Shown one piece after another: positions 24,853 to 34,413 of a DNA stretch of 64,000 nt; the stretch's first letter is position 1; each line of letters starts with the position of its first letter. The DNA lies in the NCBI RefSeq assembly GCF_019720895.1, contig NZ_JAHKSH010000001.1, forward strand, positions 1 through 64,000, written 5' to 3'. The translations under genes were made by a program, and so were the position numbers. The notes under the pieces are model-generated. The model was not told the DNA's origin. It saw only the letters and a program-made list of their open reading frames with translations, and did no database searches. The DNA is from Microbacterium salitolerans (GTDB lineage Bacteria; Actinomycetota; Actinomycetes; Actinomycetales; Microbacteriaceae).

Positions 24853-25713
24853 TCAGCGTCCCTGACCCCGACGCTCGAGATACCGCATCGAGTCGGCCGA
24901 GGAGGCCACGAGCGCGCGGAGGCTGCCTCCCGGCAGCGCCCGCGGGTGGCTGACGGGCAGGTACGCCCGCAGCAGCGCCTCCGAGATGCGATGGGCGGTC
25001 TCGAGCAGGAGTGACGCGACGCGGCGGGGGGAGGATCCGTCGTTGGGGATGACGGCCCCGAGCGCGCCCACGACGACGCCCTCGGATCCGCGCACGGGCG
25101 CCGCGAGGCCGCGGGAGGCAGGGTGGATCCATCCGTCGCCACGCGCGTATCCGCGCCGCCTGGTCTCGTCGAGCGCGCGCATCAGGTCATCCGGGGTGTG
25201 CAGGCCCGTGGGCGTCATCGGAGACAGACCGGAGGCGATGACCCGCTCGGCGCGCGCCGGCTCGCCGAAGGCGAGGAACACGATCCCGCTCGTCGAGTAC
25301 TGCACGGGGATCCGTCCGCCGACGACGGATCCGTTGATCACCGCATCCGGGGCCGACAGCCGCTCGATCAGCAGGACGTCCTCGTCGATCAGCACCGCGA
25401 GCTGGACGTGCTGCCCGATGACGTCATGCAGGCGGCGCAGGTACGGCTCGGCGATCTCCCGCAGTCCCAGGGCGCCCGGCGTCTTGCTGCCGATCTCCCA
25501 GAGCCGGTTTCCGAGTCGGTACGTGCGGTCCGAGGCCTGTTCGAGCAGGCCGTGCGAGACGAGCTCCGCGACGATGCGGTGCACGGACGAGAGCGGGATC
25601 CCCGCGCGCCGATGCATCTGGGTGAGCGTGAGGAACGGGTGATCGACCGTGAACGCATCGAGCACCGCGAGCACGCGGGTCAGGGCCGACGTGCCGTCGG
25701 AGGATTTCGCCAT
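24853..25713 (-). CDS. IclR-family transcriptional regulator
   Basis: 286 residues. The N-terminal winged helix (LTQMHRRAGIPLSSVHRIVAELVSHGLLEQ) is followed by a GAF-like IclR effector domain (QLAVLIDEDVLLIERLSAP, YSTSGIVFLAF, GWIHPASRGLAAPV). It is divergent from the ligM-like O-demethylase gene and probably controls it in response to an aromatic compound. An AAGGA ribosome site lies upstream. A small palindrome sits 10 bases upstream of the start. Confidence 0.92.
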   Translation of the reverse strand: MAKSSDGTSALTRVLAVLDAFTVDHPFLTLTQMHRRAGIPLSSVHRIVAELVSHGLLEQASDRTYRLGNRLWEIGSKTPGALGLREIAEPYLRRLHDVIGQHVQLAVLIDEDVLLIERLSAPDAVINGSVVGGRIPVQYSTSGIVFLAFGEPARAERVIASGLSPMTPTGLHTPDDLMRALDETRRRGYARGDGWIHPASRGLAAPVRGSEGVVVGALGAVIPNDGSSPRRVASLLLETAHRISEALLRAYLPVSHPRALPGGSLRALVASSADSMRYLERRGQGR

Positions 25714-25722
25714 CGAGGATCC

Positions 25723-25732
25723 TTCATTTGAA
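25723..25732. promoter_or_regulatory. Possible IclR operator
   Basis: TTCATTTGAA (TTCA-TT-TGAA) in the flanking context CC..CGGAAGG, AT-rich relative to surroundings and placed between the divergent iclR-like and ligM-like genes. The ligM -10 is probably TAGGCT at 25768-25773. Confidence 0.45.
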
Positions 25733-25813
25733 CGGAAGGAACGCTACCCCCGTCCGTGCCGGGAATCTAGGCTGACCGCGCCATCCACCCGGACCGATCG
25801 AAGGAGATCGACG

Positions 25814-27175
25814 ATGTCAGAGACACTCGCGCAGGCACTGGACCGCGTCGGCGACCCCGTGGAGCTGCTCCGCAACCTGAACTACCCGCCCGTCACGTTC
25901 CCCGTGCAGCCCGAGTTCACGAACTGGCGCACCGAATCGCGCTCGTGGAACGAGACGGTCGCGCTCATGGACCAGTCGCACCACATGACGCAGCTCTTCC
26001 TCGAAGGCGACGACCTCGCAGAGGTGCTGAGCGGCATCGCCGTCAACACGTTCACGAACTTCCGTCCCGGCATCGCGAAGCAGCTCATCTCGGTGAACCA
26101 CGACGGGCATGTCATCGGCGACGGGATCCTGTTCCACCTCAACCGTCCGGTCGGCACGCACACCGCGGTGCTCATCGGACACCACGTGCTCATCGACTGG
26201 GTGCGGTTCCACCTCGAGCGGTCGGGCAAGGACGTCCGATACCGGCTCGAGGCGAACTCGCACAACCGCGACGAGGACCCGTCGTTCTATCGCTACGAGC
26301 TGCAGGGGCCGCGTGCCCACGACGTGCTCGAGAAGCTGCTCGGCGGCCCCGTCCCCGAGGTGAAGTTCTTCCACATCCACGAGTTCGAGTTCGCGGGCAC
26401 GACGGTGCAGGGCCTGCGCCACGGCATGGCCGGTCAGCCCGGGTTCGAGTTCTTCGGGCCGTACGAGGAGGGCGAGAAGGTGCGCCAGGCCCTTCTCGAC
26501 GCGGGTGAGGAGTTCGGCATCACCCGCATCGGCGCGAAGGCCTACTCCGTCACGCCGCTCGAGTCGGGATGGGTGCCGACGCCGTTCCCCGCGATCTTCA
26601 GCGACCACGAGCTCTTCCGGGAGTACCGCGAGTGGCTGCCGCTCGTGCGCGCCGGCGCGATCGGCGGATCCGTCGGCGGACCGGTCGAGAACTTCCTCCT
26701 CACCCCGTACGACCTCGGACTGCACCGGTCCGTGCGCTTTGACCACGACTTCATCGGGCGCGAGGCGCTCGAGAGGATCGCCGAGGCGCCTGCGCGTCGC
26801 AAGGTCTCGCTGATCTGGGAAGCGGAGGACGTCGCGAAGATCCTCGAGAGCCAGCTGACGCCGGGGCCCGTGGCGAAGTACCTCGAGTTCCCGAAGGCGC
26901 GTTACGGCTTCTACCAGTTCGACGACGTGCAGGTCGACGGCCGCACCGTGGGCGTCTCGACCGACGCCGGCTACGTCGCGTACGACCAGCTGTACCTCTC
27001 GCTCGCCTCGGTCGACGTCGACGTTCCCGAGGGCACGCGCGTCGAGGTCATGTGGGGTGAGAATCCGCCATCCGCGAAGGCGAACGTCGAGGCGCATGAG
27101 CAGACGAGGATCCGCGCCACGGTCGCGCCGGCGCCGTACCACGAGTACGCCCGCACGACCTACCGGGACCTCTGA
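25814..27175 (+). CDS. Aminomethyltransferase-family aromatic O-demethylase (LigM/DesA-like)
   Basis: 453 residues, GcvT fold. Segments typical of LigM-type vanillate/3-O-methylgallate demethylases are LNYPPVTFPVQPEFTNWRTE, SHHMTQLFLEGDD, RIGAKAYSVTPLESGWVPTPFP and GYVAYDQLYLSLASVDVD. Family members transfer a methoxy methyl group from lignin-derived aromatics to tetrahydrofolate. The start has AAGGAGATCGACG upstream. It is divergent from an IclR regulator. The C1-folate enzymes metF and ligH are not adjacent, but purU is encoded at 54355. Substrate specificity is inferred only. Confidence 0.82.
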   Translation: MSETLAQALDRVGDPVELLRNLNYPPVTFPVQPEFTNWRTESRSWNETVALMDQSHHMTQLFLEGDDLAEVLSGIAVNTFTNFRPGIAKQLISVNHDGHVIGDGILFHLNRPVGTHTAVLIGHHVLIDWVRFHLERSGKDVRYRLEANSHNRDEDPSFYRYELQGPRAHDVLEKLLGGPVPEVKFFHIHEFEFAGTTVQGLRHGMAGQPGFEFFGPYEEGEKVRQALLDAGEEFGITRIGAKAYSVTPLESGWVPTPFPAIFSDHELFREYREWLPLVRAGAIGGSVGGPVENFLLTPYDLGLHRSVRFDHDFIGREALERIAEAPARRKVSLIWEAEDVAKILESQLTPGPVAKYLEFPKARYGFYQFDDVQVDGRTVGVSTDAGYVAYDQLYLSLASVDVDVPEGTRVEVMWGENPPSAKANVEAHEQTRIRATVAPAPYHEYARTTYRDL

Positions 27176-27216
27176 CCCGGGCGAGCGCACGCGGCTCCCG
27201 ATGCGAGCCGTACCCG

Positions 27217-27244
27217 CGGGTGTCCGCCAGATGGCGGACACCCG
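27217..27244 (+). terminator. Terminator hairpin after ligM-like gene
   Basis: A 12-bp perfect stem (CGGGTGTCCGCC at 27217-27228 with 27233-27244) and a 4-base loop, 42 bases after the stop codon. Confidence 0.7.
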
Positions 27245-27313
27245 GTCTGGGTAACCCCCGAATCTCGGCGGCGTGCCCGGGAATCGGTCCCCTGCGCAGG
27301 TAGCGTTTCCGTC

Positions 27314-28501
27314 GTGTCCGACTCCTCGAACGACCGACCTCTGAAGGTCCTGCTCGGCTGCGATACGTTCGCGCCGAACATCAACGGCGCCGCGCGGTTC
27401 GCCGAGCGCCTCGCGGCCGGGCTCGTGCAGCGCGGGCACGTGGTGCACGTGAGCGCGCCGAACCAGGAGTACCGACAGGCGGAGCCGCGCGTCGAGACGA
27501 TCGAAGGCGAGGAGCTGACCGTCCACCGCCTCCCGTCCGTGCCGCTCCCCTGGCACGACTGGCTCCGCTTCGTCTGGCCGTGGCGCTCGAAGCACTACGC
27601 GCGCCAGGTCCTGGACTACGTGCGGCCCGACGTGGTCCACATCCAGTCGCACATCGTGATCGGCCGCGGCCTCACCCGCGAAGCCCGAAAGCGTGGGATC
27701 CCCGTGATCGCCACGAACCACGTGATGCCCGAGAACATCCTCGACTTCACGAAGGCGCCCGAGTGGTTCAACAGGATCCTCGTGCGCGAGGAGTGGGCCG
27801 ACGCGAAGCGCACCTTCGACATGTGCGCGGCCGTCACCACGCCCACCCGCAAGGCGGCCGACTACCTCGAGAAGACCGCCGACGTCGCCGGCGTCATCCC
27901 CATCAGCTGCGGCATCGACATGACGCGCTACACGGCGGACCTCTCGCCGCGCCCCGACAAGCGCATCGTCTTCGTGGGACGGCTTACGAGCGAGAAGCGC
28001 ATCGACGACATCCTGCGCGCTGTCGCGACCTTCCCCGCCGAGGACGAGCTGCAGGTCGAGCTCATCGGCGACGGCGACCAGCGTCCCGCGCTCGAGGCGC
28101 TCGCGGAGGAGCTGGGGATCCGCGACCGCGTCGTCTTCCACGGACACGTGTCCGATGAGGAGCTCCGCGCCGCGCTCACACGAGCGTCGCTGTTCGCGAT
28201 CGCCTCCATCGCCGAGCTGCAGTCGATCGCGACGATGGAGGCCATGGCATCGGGACTGCCGATCGTCGCCGCCGACGCCGTCGCGCTCCCGCACCTCGTC
28301 CACGACGGCGAGAACGGGTACCTCTTCGAGCCCGGCGACGTGGACGCGCTCGCCGCCCGTCTGCGCGACGTGCTCGGCGCCCCGCGGGAACGCTACGAGG
28401 CGATGCAGCGCGCGTCGCTCGACCTCGTCTCGGTGCACGACATCAATCGCACGCTCAACACCTTCGAGGCGCTGTACCGCGGCGAGCCGATCCCGGCATG
28501 A
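27314..28501 (+). CDS. Glycosyltransferase family 4
   Basis: 395 residues, GT-B fold. The N-terminal acceptor domain begins KVLLGCDTFAPNINGAARFAERLAAGL; HIQSHIVIGRGLTREARKRGIPVIATNHVMPENI resembles GT4 enzymes that build membrane glycolipids. The C-terminal donor domain has VGRLTSEKRIDDILRAV and the E-x7-E motif in AELQSIATMEAMASGLPIVA. The likely donor is a nucleotide sugar; the acceptor is unknown. The GTG start lies 7 bases after TAGCGT (leaderless pattern). It is followed by a family A hairpin and a second glycosyltransferase gene. Confidence 0.9.
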   Translation: MSDSSNDRPLKVLLGCDTFAPNINGAARFAERLAAGLVQRGHVVHVSAPNQEYRQAEPRVETIEGEELTVHRLPSVPLPWHDWLRFVWPWRSKHYARQVLDYVRPDVVHIQSHIVIGRGLTREARKRGIPVIATNHVMPENILDFTKAPEWFNRILVREEWADAKRTFDMCAAVTTPTRKAADYLEKTADVAGVIPISCGIDMTRYTADLSPRPDKRIVFVGRLTSEKRIDDILRAVATFPAEDELQVELIGDGDQRPALEALAEELGIRDRVVFHGHVSDEELRAALTRASLFAIASIAELQSIATMEAMASGLPIVAADAVALPHLVHDGENGYLFEPGDVDALAARLRDVLGAPRERYEAMQRASLDLVSVHDINRTLNTFEALYRGEPIPA

Positions 28502-28509
28502 GCACCCCC

Positions 28510-28564
28510 CATGTCCCAGGACACGCCGTCTCGCGGTCGTCGAGACGGCGTGTCCTGGGACATG
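28510..28564. repeat. Intergenic hairpin, family A copy 2
   Basis: A 24-bp perfect stem: the left arm at 28510-28533 starts CATGTCCCAGGACACG, the right arm is at 28541-28564, and the loop is 7 bases. Relative to copies 1 and 3 one stem pair is switched (C-G to G-C), so pairing is preserved. It lies between two co-directional glycosyltransferase genes. Confidence 0.87.
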
Positions 28565-28578
28565 GTGAGGCCCTGCAC

Positions 28579-29772
28579 GTGGTGATGTTCGCGGATCAGC
28601 ACGCGGAGACCTCCGGCGGGGCGCAGGTGGCGATGCGGCTGCAGCGGAAGTTCCTGGAGCGCGCCGGACACACGGTGACGATCGTGGCGCCGAAACGACA
28701 CGGGCGTCACCTCGCGAACATGCACGACGAGGCATACGTCGACGTTCCCTCGATGCCGGTGCCGTCGGATCCCGAGTACTCGTTCGTCTGGCCGGGGAAG
28801 CGCGCCATGCGGGCGGTCGAGCGCGGCCTCGCCGCACGGGTCGCGCGCGGTGCGCGGATGCCCGACCTCGTGCACGTCCAGGCCGACTACTGGGGCGCGT
28901 TCCTGGGGTACTCCTTCGCCGAGCGTCTGCGGATCCCGGTCGTGCACACGATGCACAACCGCGTCGACGTCGGCATCGCCGCGACCGCGCCGTACCCGCA
29001 CGTCGTCCTCGCGGCGCTCAACATGTGGCGGCGGCGCGCAATGCCGGGCTCGGGGAGCGGATCCGACGGCTGGGCGTATCTGCGCGGGCTCGCGGCGCGC
29101 GCGGCGGCCGTGACCGCGCCCTCGCAGCACTTCGCGAGACGTCTCGAGCGCAACGGCGTCTGCGACGACGTCGATGTGATCTGGAACGGCATCGACGACG
29201 ACGTGCTGCGCGACCTCGAGGATCCTCCGGTCTCCGGGGCGCTCATCTGGGTCGGCCGCATGAGCGCCGAGAAGCGCCTCCTCCCCTTCCTGCGGGCATA
29301 TGCCGTGTCCGGCATCGACCTGCCGGTCGAGATCATCGGCGCGGGGTTCGAGCGCAAGGCGGCCGAGAAGTTCGTCGCCGCGCGCGGAATGGAGGAGCGC
29401 GTGCGCTTCCTCGGGAGGCTCTCCTACCGCGAGACGCTCGCGCGGATCCGTGCGGCCGCAGCGCTCGTGCAGACATCGATCGGATTCGAGACGCAGGGTA
29501 TGACGCCCTTCGAGGCCGCCCAGCTCGGGACGCCGTCGATCGTCAGCGACCTCGACATCGCCGACGAGATGGGCGGGGGCGTCTGGCGGGTCTCCTCCGC
29601 GCCCACCGAGACGGGGCGGATCCGAGCCCTCGCGACCGCGCTGCGCGACGTCGAGCGGGACCTCCGCGAGGGGGACGTGCCGCAGCCGTCGCCCCGCGTG
29701 CGGGAGGAGTTCGTGCAGTCGAGCCGCACCGCCGCCATGGTCGACGTGTATCGCCGGGTGCTGGGCGCGTGA
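28579..29772 (+). CDS. Glycosyltransferase family 4
   Basis: 397 residues, GT-B fold: VVMFADQHAETSGGAQVAMRLQRKFLERAG at the start, LVHVQADYWGAFLGYSFAERLRIPVVHTMHN, donor domain LIWVGRMSAEKRLLPFLRAY and the E-x7-E region GFETQGMTPFEAAQLGTPSIV. The GTG at 28579 is chosen because the longer ORF begins inside the preceding gene and runs through the hairpin; GTGAGG lies 8 bases before it. GTG 28582 or ATG 28585 are alternatives. It probably acts with the upstream GT4 on the same glycan or glycolipid. Confidence 0.87.
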   Translation: MVMFADQHAETSGGAQVAMRLQRKFLERAGHTVTIVAPKRHGRHLANMHDEAYVDVPSMPVPSDPEYSFVWPGKRAMRAVERGLAARVARGARMPDLVHVQADYWGAFLGYSFAERLRIPVVHTMHNRVDVGIAATAPYPHVVLAALNMWRRRAMPGSGSGSDGWAYLRGLAARAAAVTAPSQHFARRLERNGVCDDVDVIWNGIDDDVLRDLEDPPVSGALIWVGRMSAEKRLLPFLRAYAVSGIDLPVEIIGAGFERKAAEKFVAARGMEERVRFLGRLSYRETLARIRAAAALVQTSIGFETQGMTPFEAAQLGTPSIVSDLDIADEMGGGVWRVSSAPTETGRIRALATALRDVERDLREGDVPQPSPRVREEFVQSSRTAAMVDVYRRVLGA

Positions 29773-29773
29773 C

Positions 29774-29902
29774 TCAGGGCCGGTGCGGCCAGTCGTCGAT
29801 GCCGTGGCGCGGGAGGCCGTAGCCGTCTCGCGGAAGCTGGCGCGCCGTGGCGGCGAGTCCGAGGAGGGCGAGGGCGAGGAAGAGGAGGCCGATGAGGATC
29901 AT
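29774..29902 (-). CDS. Small single-pass membrane peptide
   Basis: 42 residues: MILIGLLFLALALLGLAATA membrane helix, then a positively charged tail RQLPRDGYGLPRHGIDDWPHRP. Similar short peptides with a hydrophobic N-terminus and a DGYG-type tail occur in actinobacteria. No ribosome site is seen. It faces the GlxA-type regulator gene across an 84-base gap holding a palindrome. It ends one base after the convergent glycosyltransferase gene. Function unknown. Confidence 0.55.
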   Translation of the reverse strand: MILIGLLFLALALLGLAATARQLPRDGYGLPRHGIDDWPHRP

Positions 29903-29938
29903 GGCAGAAAAGCTACGGTTGCGCTGATCCCGCCACGA

Positions 29939-29954
29939 GTGGCAGAGTTGCCAC
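29939..29954. promoter_or_regulatory. Palindrome in divergent GlxA promoter region
   Basis: GTGGCAGAGTTGCCAC: 6-base arms GTGGCA/TGCCAC with a 4-base spacer. Further TGGCA/TGCCA half-sites lie at about 29902 and 29970, suggesting cooperative binding by the adjacent AraC-type regulator. Confidence 0.6.
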
Positions 29955-29986
29955 ACCACGTCGGAATCCTGCCAAGGGGTGGAGCC

Positions 29987-30976
29987 ATGATGAGAACTGT
30001 CGCCTGCATCGTCCAGGAGGGCTTCGCGCCCTTCGAGTTCGGCGTCGCCTGCGAGGCGTTCGGTCTCGATCGCGCGGCGCAGGGCGTTCCGTCCTTCGAC
30101 TTCCGCGCCGTGGCCGCCGATCCTGGCGAGATCCGCAGCAAGTTGGGCTTCTCGCTCGTCGTCGAGGAGGACCTTGCCTTCGCGGACGAGGCCGACCTCA
30201 TCGTCGTCGCCGCGACGCCGCACGAGTACTGGGACGAGCAGGACCCGCGGATCCTCGACGTCATCCGACGCGCGGTCGACCGCGGCGCGTGGGTGCTGAG
30301 CGTCTGCAGCGGTGCATTCACCCTCGCCAACGCGGGCGTCCTCGACGGGCGTCGCGCGACGACGCACTGGATGTACACCGATGAGATGGCGCGGCGCCAC
30401 CCCACGATCGACGTGAACCCCGACGTGCTCTACGTGCAGGACGACCGCATCATCACGAGCGCCGGAACGGCGGCGGGGATCGACGCGTGCCTGCATCTGC
30501 TGCGACAGGAGATCGGCGCCGACCTGACGAACGTCATCGCGCGGCGCATGGTCGTCTCGCCGCAGCGCGACGGCGGGCAGGCGCAGTTCATCGATCATCC
30601 GCTGCCCGATCACGTGAGCGACTCGCTCACGCCGGTCGCGGACTGGGCGCTCGACAATCTGCATCGTGAGCTGACGGTCGACGATCTCGCGGGTCGCGCG
30701 CACATGTCGCCCCGCACGTTCGCGCGGCGTTTCAAGGGCGATTTCGGGGTGACGCCCGCCGCCTGGCTCGCTCGGCAGCGGGTGATCCACGCCCAGCGCC
30801 TGCTCGAGCGCACCGACTGGGGGGTCGATCGCATCGCCGCCGACTGTGGGTTCGGCTCCGCCGCGGTCCTCCGCCAGAACTTCACGCGGATCCTCGGACT
30901 CACGCCGAAGGCCTACCGCGATCGATTCTGCTGCGTCGATGACATGACGCAGGGCGACGTCGTCACGGCCGCGTGA
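29987..30976 (+). CDS. GlxA-family AraC-type transcriptional regulator with DJ-1/PfpI domain
   Basis: 329 residues. The N-terminal amidase-like DJ-1/PfpI domain (about 1-190) has Cys107 in [26 protein letters not shown], a position where family members usually keep a cysteine. The C-terminal AraC DNA-binding domain (about 225-320) contains [21 protein letters not shown] and a second helix-turn-helix [28 protein letters not shown] precedes two adjacent ATGs; the first is used. It is divergent from the small membrane peptide, which may be a target. Confidence 0.92.
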   Translation: MMRTVACIVQEGFAPFEFGVACEAFGLDRAAQGVPSFDFRAVAADPGEIRSKLGFSLVVEEDLAFADEADLIVVAATPHEYWDEQDPRILDVIRRAVDRGAWVLSVCSGAFTLANAGVLDGRRATTHWMYTDEMARRHPTIDVNPDVLYVQDDRIITSAGTAAGIDACLHLLRQEIGADLTNVIARRMVVSPQRDGGQAQFIDHPLPDHVSDSLTPVADWALDNLHRELTVDDLAGRAHMSPRTFARRFKGDFGVTPAAWLARQRVIHAQRLLERTDWGVDRIAADCGFGSAAVLRQNFTRILGLTPKAYRDRFCCVDDMTQGDVVTAA

Positions 30977-30989
30977 CGTCTCTGTCGCG

Positions 30990-31391
30990 TCAGCCGGTCA
31001 TCATCATGGACGTGAGCGGCGCGAGGAGACCGTACATCGCCGAGACCAGGTGGGCGATCGCGATGCCGATGGCGATGCCGGCGACGACGGGGCGGGACCC
31101 GCGGGCGGCGAAGATGCCCAGGATCAGGGCGGTGATCGCCAGGAGCCCGAAGATGATCGTCGCGAGGCCGTTCAGTCCGCCGGTGGCGGCGAAGGACGCG
31201 CGGTTCGCGTACATCAGCACGACCGTCGACAGCGAGACGGCGAGGGACCCGACGACCGCGACGCCGGCGAGGATCAGCGCGGTCCATGCGAGACCGGAGC
31301 GGCCCGACGGCCGCGGGGCCCCTGCGACCGCCTGTCCGTAAGGGGACTCGGCGTAGGGCGGCGTGTACTGCTGTTCACCTGGCGTCGACAT
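30990..31391 (-). CDS. DUF4190-like small membrane protein
   Basis: 133 residues. A Pro/Gln/Tyr-rich cytoplasmic N-terminus ([20 protein letters not shown]) is followed by three hydrophobic segments: [40 protein letters not shown] and [20 protein letters not shown]. Such proteins are common in actinobacteria and have no known function. The ATG lies 7 bases after TACAGT (minus strand), giving a leaderless transcript; this favours it over the GTG three codons upstream. It is divergent from clpB. Confidence 0.8.
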   Translation of the reverse strand: MSTPGEQQYTPPYAESPYGQAVAGAPRPSGRSGLAWTALILAGVAVVGSLAVSLSTVVLMYANRASFAATGGLNGLATIIFGLLAITALILGIFAARGSRPVVAGIAIGIAIAHLVSAMYGLLAPLTSMMMTG

Positions 31392-31427
31392 GGTCGACAC
31401 TGTACGCCCGGCATCGAGGGTGATAAA

Positions 31428-31448
31428 CTTGAGTCAACTCGACTCAAG
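31428..31448. promoter_or_regulatory. HAIR element (HspR-binding inverted repeat)
   Basis: CTTGAGT-N7-ACTCAAG, an exact match to the HspR-associated inverted repeat known from Streptomyces and mycobacteria. It is 22 bases upstream of the clpB start, so clpB should be repressed by HspR and induced by heat. hspR itself is not in the window. Confidence 0.93.
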
Positions 31449-31469
31449 TTCACCATCAGGGGAGGAACC

Positions 31470-33608
31470 ATGGCGCAGGCCCAGCCGCAGCAGGACGAGC
31501 AGCAGAGCGCTCTCGAGCAGTTCGGCATCAACCTCACCGAGCGCGCCCGCAGCGGCAAGCTCGACCCCGTCATCGGACGCGACAGCGAGATCCGCCGCGT
31601 CAGCCAGGTCCTCACCCGCCGCACGAAGAACAATCCCGTGCTGATCGGAGAGCCCGGCGTCGGCAAGACGGCGGTCGTGGAGGGCCTCGCCCAGCGCATC
31701 ATCGCGGGAGACGTCGCCGAGAGCCTCAAGGGCAAGGAGCTCATCGGGCTCGACATCTCGGCGCTCGTCGCCGGCGCGATGTACCGCGGCCAGTTCGAAG
31801 AGCGGCTCAAGAACGTCCTGAAGGAGATCACCGAGTCGGAAGGCCGCGTGATCACCTTCATCGACGAGCTGCACGTGCTCATGGGCGCGGGCGGCGGCGA
31901 GGGATCCGTCGCCGCCGCGAACATGCTCAAGCCCATGCTCGCGCGCGGCGAGCTGCGCATGATCGGCGCGACGACGCTCAACGAGTACCGCGAGTTCATC
32001 GAGAAGGACGCGGCGCTCGAGCGTCGGTTCCAGCAGGTGTACGTCGGAGAGCCCGCGGTCGAGGACACGATCGCCATCCTCCGCGGACTGAAGGAGCGCT
32101 ACGAGGCGCACCACAAGGTCGCGATCAGCGACAGCGCGCTCGTCGCGGCGGCATCGCTGTCGCACCGGTACATCCCGAGCCGTCAGCTGCCTGACAAGGC
32201 CATCGACCTGATCGACGAGGCCGCGAGTCGGCTGCGCATGGAGATCGACTCCGCGCCGCTCGAGATCGACGAGCTCCGCCGCCACGTCGACCGCCTGAAG
32301 CTCGAGGAGCTCGCGCTGAAGAAGGAGAAGGACGACGCCTCGAAGGAGCGCCTCGCCACCCTGCGCGAGACCCTCGCTCAGCAGGAGGCGCAGCTGACCG
32401 GCCTGCAGACGCGGTGGGAGGCCGAACGCGCGTCGCTCAACCGGGTCGGCGACCTCAAGACGCGGCTCGACTCCGCTCGCGTCGACGCGGAGCGCGCACA
32501 GCGCGAGGGCGACCTCGAGAAGGCGTCGCGTCTGCTGTACGCCGAGATGCCCGCTCTCGAGCGCGAGCTCGCCGATGCCGAACGCGCCGAGCAGTCCGAC
32601 GAGCGCATGGTCGGCGACCAGGTCACCGACGAGGACATCGCGGGTGTCATCGCGGCCTGGACGGGGATCCCCGTCGGACGCCTCCTGCAGGGCGAGAGCG
32701 AGAAGCTCCTGCACCTCGAGAACGAGCTCGGACGACGCCTCATCGGCCAGCGAGACGCGGTGACGGCCGTCTCCGATGCCGTTCGGCGCTCACGCGCGGG
32801 CATCAGCGACCCGAACCGACCCACGGGGTCCTTCCTGTTCCTCGGGCCGACGGGCGTGGGCAAGACCGAGCTCGCGAAGGCGCTCGCCGACTTCCTCTTC
32901 GACGACGAGCAGGCGATGGTGCGCATCGATATGTCCGAATACGGCGAGAAGCACTCCGTCAGCCGCCTCGTCGGCGCCCCTCCCGGATACGTCGGATACG
33001 ACCAGGGCGGGCAGCTCACGGAGGCTGTGCGGCGTCGCCCCTACTCGGTCGTGCTGCTCGACGAGGTCGAGAAGGCCCATCCCGAGGTGTTCGACGTGCT
33101 GCTGCAGGTCATGGACGACGGTCGTCTCACCGACGGCCAGGGCCGCACGGTCGACTTCAAGAACGTGATCCTCATCCTGACCAGCAATATCGGATCCCCG
33201 ATCCTGGTGGATCCGACGATCTCCCCCGACACCAAGCGCGAGCAGGTGATGCAGCTCGTGCACCACGCGTTCAAGCCCGAGTTCATCAACCGCCTCGACG
33301 ACATCGTCGTGTTCCACACCCTCGGTGAGGACGACCTGGCGCAGATCGTCGAGCTGCAGGTCGACCTGCTCCAGAAGCGGCTGGCGGACCGCCGGCTCAC
33401 GCTCGCCGTCACGCCCGACGCGCGCGCCTGGCTCGCCGAGCGCGGGTACGACCCCGCGTTCGGCGCCCGCCCCCTGCGCCGCCTGATCCAGAAGGAGATC
33501 CAGGACCGCCTCGCGCTGGCGATCCTCTCCGGTGGCATCCACGACGGAGACACCGTGCGCGTCGATGTCTCCCCTGAGGGCACCCAGCTCGCGCTCACCG
33601 GCGCCTGA
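31470..33608 (+). CDS. clpB: ClpB-type AAA+ disaggregase lacking the N-domain
   Basis: 712 residues; standard ClpB has about 860. It starts almost directly at the first AAA domain ([21 protein letters not shown], Walker A GEPGVGKT near residue 61), continues with a coiled-coil middle domain (about 265-385, ending before [21 protein letters not shown]) and a second AAA domain ([14 protein letters not shown] near residue 457; [25 protein letters not shown]). It dissolves aggregates together with DnaK. GGGGAGGAACC precedes the ATG. The N-terminal substrate-binding domain is absent; related Microbacteriaceae proteins have the same short form. Confidence 0.94.
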   Translation: MAQAQPQQDEQQSALEQFGINLTERARSGKLDPVIGRDSEIRRVSQVLTRRTKNNPVLIGEPGVGKTAVVEGLAQRIIAGDVAESLKGKELIGLDISALVAGAMYRGQFEERLKNVLKEITESEGRVITFIDELHVLMGAGGGEGSVAAANMLKPMLARGELRMIGATTLNEYREFIEKDAALERRFQQVYVGEPAVEDTIAILRGLKERYEAHHKVAISDSALVAAASLSHRYIPSRQLPDKAIDLIDEAASRLRMEIDSAPLEIDELRRHVDRLKLEELALKKEKDDASKERLATLRETLAQQEAQLTGLQTRWEAERASLNRVGDLKTRLDSARVDAERAQREGDLEKASRLLYAEMPALERELADAERAEQSDERMVGDQVTDEDIAGVIAAWTGIPVGRLLQGESEKLLHLENELGRRLIGQRDAVTAVSDAVRRSRAGISDPNRPTGSFLFLGPTGVGKTELAKALADFLFDDEQAMVRIDMSEYGEKHSVSRLVGAPPGYVGYDQGGQLTEAVRRRPYSVVLLDEVEKAHPEVFDVLLQVMDDGRLTDGQGRTVDFKNVILILTSNIGSPILVDPTISPDTKREQVMQLVHHAFKPEFINRLDDIVVFHTLGEDDLAQIVELQVDLLQKRLADRRLTLAVTPDARAWLAERGYDPAFGARPLRRLIQKEIQDRLALAILSGGIHDGDTVRVDVSPEGTQLALTGA

Positions 33609-33658
33609 CGCACGAAGCGGCCCGCGGATCCGTGTGGATCCGCGGGCCGCTTCGTGCG
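33609..33658. terminator. Bidirectional terminator hairpin after clpB
   Basis: A 23-bp perfect stem (33609-33631 with 33636-33658) around the loop GTGT. It begins immediately after the clpB stop and lies between convergent genes. Confidence 0.85.
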
Positions 33659-33669
33659 GGCGCGACGCC

Positions 33670-34257
33670 CTACGCGTCGACGAGCACCGTGTCGGCGACG
33701 GGGCGACGCTCGCGCGGCGCGGTCTCGCGTTCGCGGATCGGCTCGGGGAGCGTCGCGGCGTCGCCCTGGTCTCCCACCGCGAGGAGCGAGACGACCTGCA
33801 GGCGCTCGGGCAGGTCGAAGTGCGACTGCACGGCCGCCGCGTCGAAGCCCGTCATCTGGTGCACGAACAGCCCGTCGTGGTGGGCCTGGACCGACAGGTG
33901 GGCCACGGCCTGGCCGAGGTCGTAGTGGGCGGTCGCGAACTGGCGGCCGTCCTCGTTCTCGAGCTCGGCGATCGCGACGATGATCACGCCCGCCTGCGGC
34001 GCCCACTGCTGATTGAACTCGGCCATCGACTCGACGATCACAGCGTGCGCCTCGGTTCCGCGGCGGGCCACGAGGAAGCGCCACGGCTGGTTGTTGTAGG
34101 CGGACGGGCTCCAGCGGGCGGCCTCGAGGGCGCTCGCGAGCTTCTGCTCGTCGATCGGCGTCTGGTCGCAGTACGCACGCGGGCTCCAGCGCTCTGCGAG
34201 AACCTCGAGCACGGGGCTCTGGGTGGAGGCGGTGCGGTCCAGGGTGGCGGCGCCCAT
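33670..34257 (-). CDS. Nitroreductase-family FMN oxidoreductase
   Basis: 195 residues. Nitroreductase fold: RWSPRAYCDQTPIDEQKL, WSPSAYNNQPWRFLVARRG (FMN-binding region), DLGQAVAHLSVQAHHDGLFVHQM and the C-terminal LPERLQVVSLLAVGD. It likely reduces nitroaromatics, quinones or flavins with NAD(P)H; the true substrate is unknown. AAGGAG precedes the ATG at MGAATLDR. Confidence 0.9.
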   Translation of the reverse strand: MGAATLDRTASTQSPVLEVLAERWSPRAYCDQTPIDEQKLASALEAARWSPSAYNNQPWRFLVARRGTEAHAVIVESMAEFNQQWAPQAGVIIVAIAELENEDGRQFATAHYDLGQAVAHLSVQAHHDGLFVHQMTGFDAAAVQSHFDLPERLQVVSLLAVGDQGDAATLPEPIRERETAPRERRPVADTVLVDA

Positions 34258-34413
34258 GGCGGCTCCTTCTGTCGTGAGATTCGGGTGTCGGGCGGCGGCG
34301 CCCACGCCACGATAACGGCGCGACCCTCCACCCCATTCCCAGGAACATCCCTCCGAAAGGGGGACAGACAGGATCCGGACCCCGAACTAGCGTTGACCGC
34401 GGGGGGAATTGAT

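Noticed and set aside
25817-28837. A 1006-codon minus-strand frame opposite the ligM-like gene and the first glycosyltransferase gene
   Set aside because: Shadow frame; the plus-strand genes have family motifs and ribosome sites.
31050-31469. N-terminal extension of ClpB in the same frame
   Set aside because: The region holds the HAIR operator and the divergent DUF4190-like gene, and the translation does not resemble a Clp N-domain.
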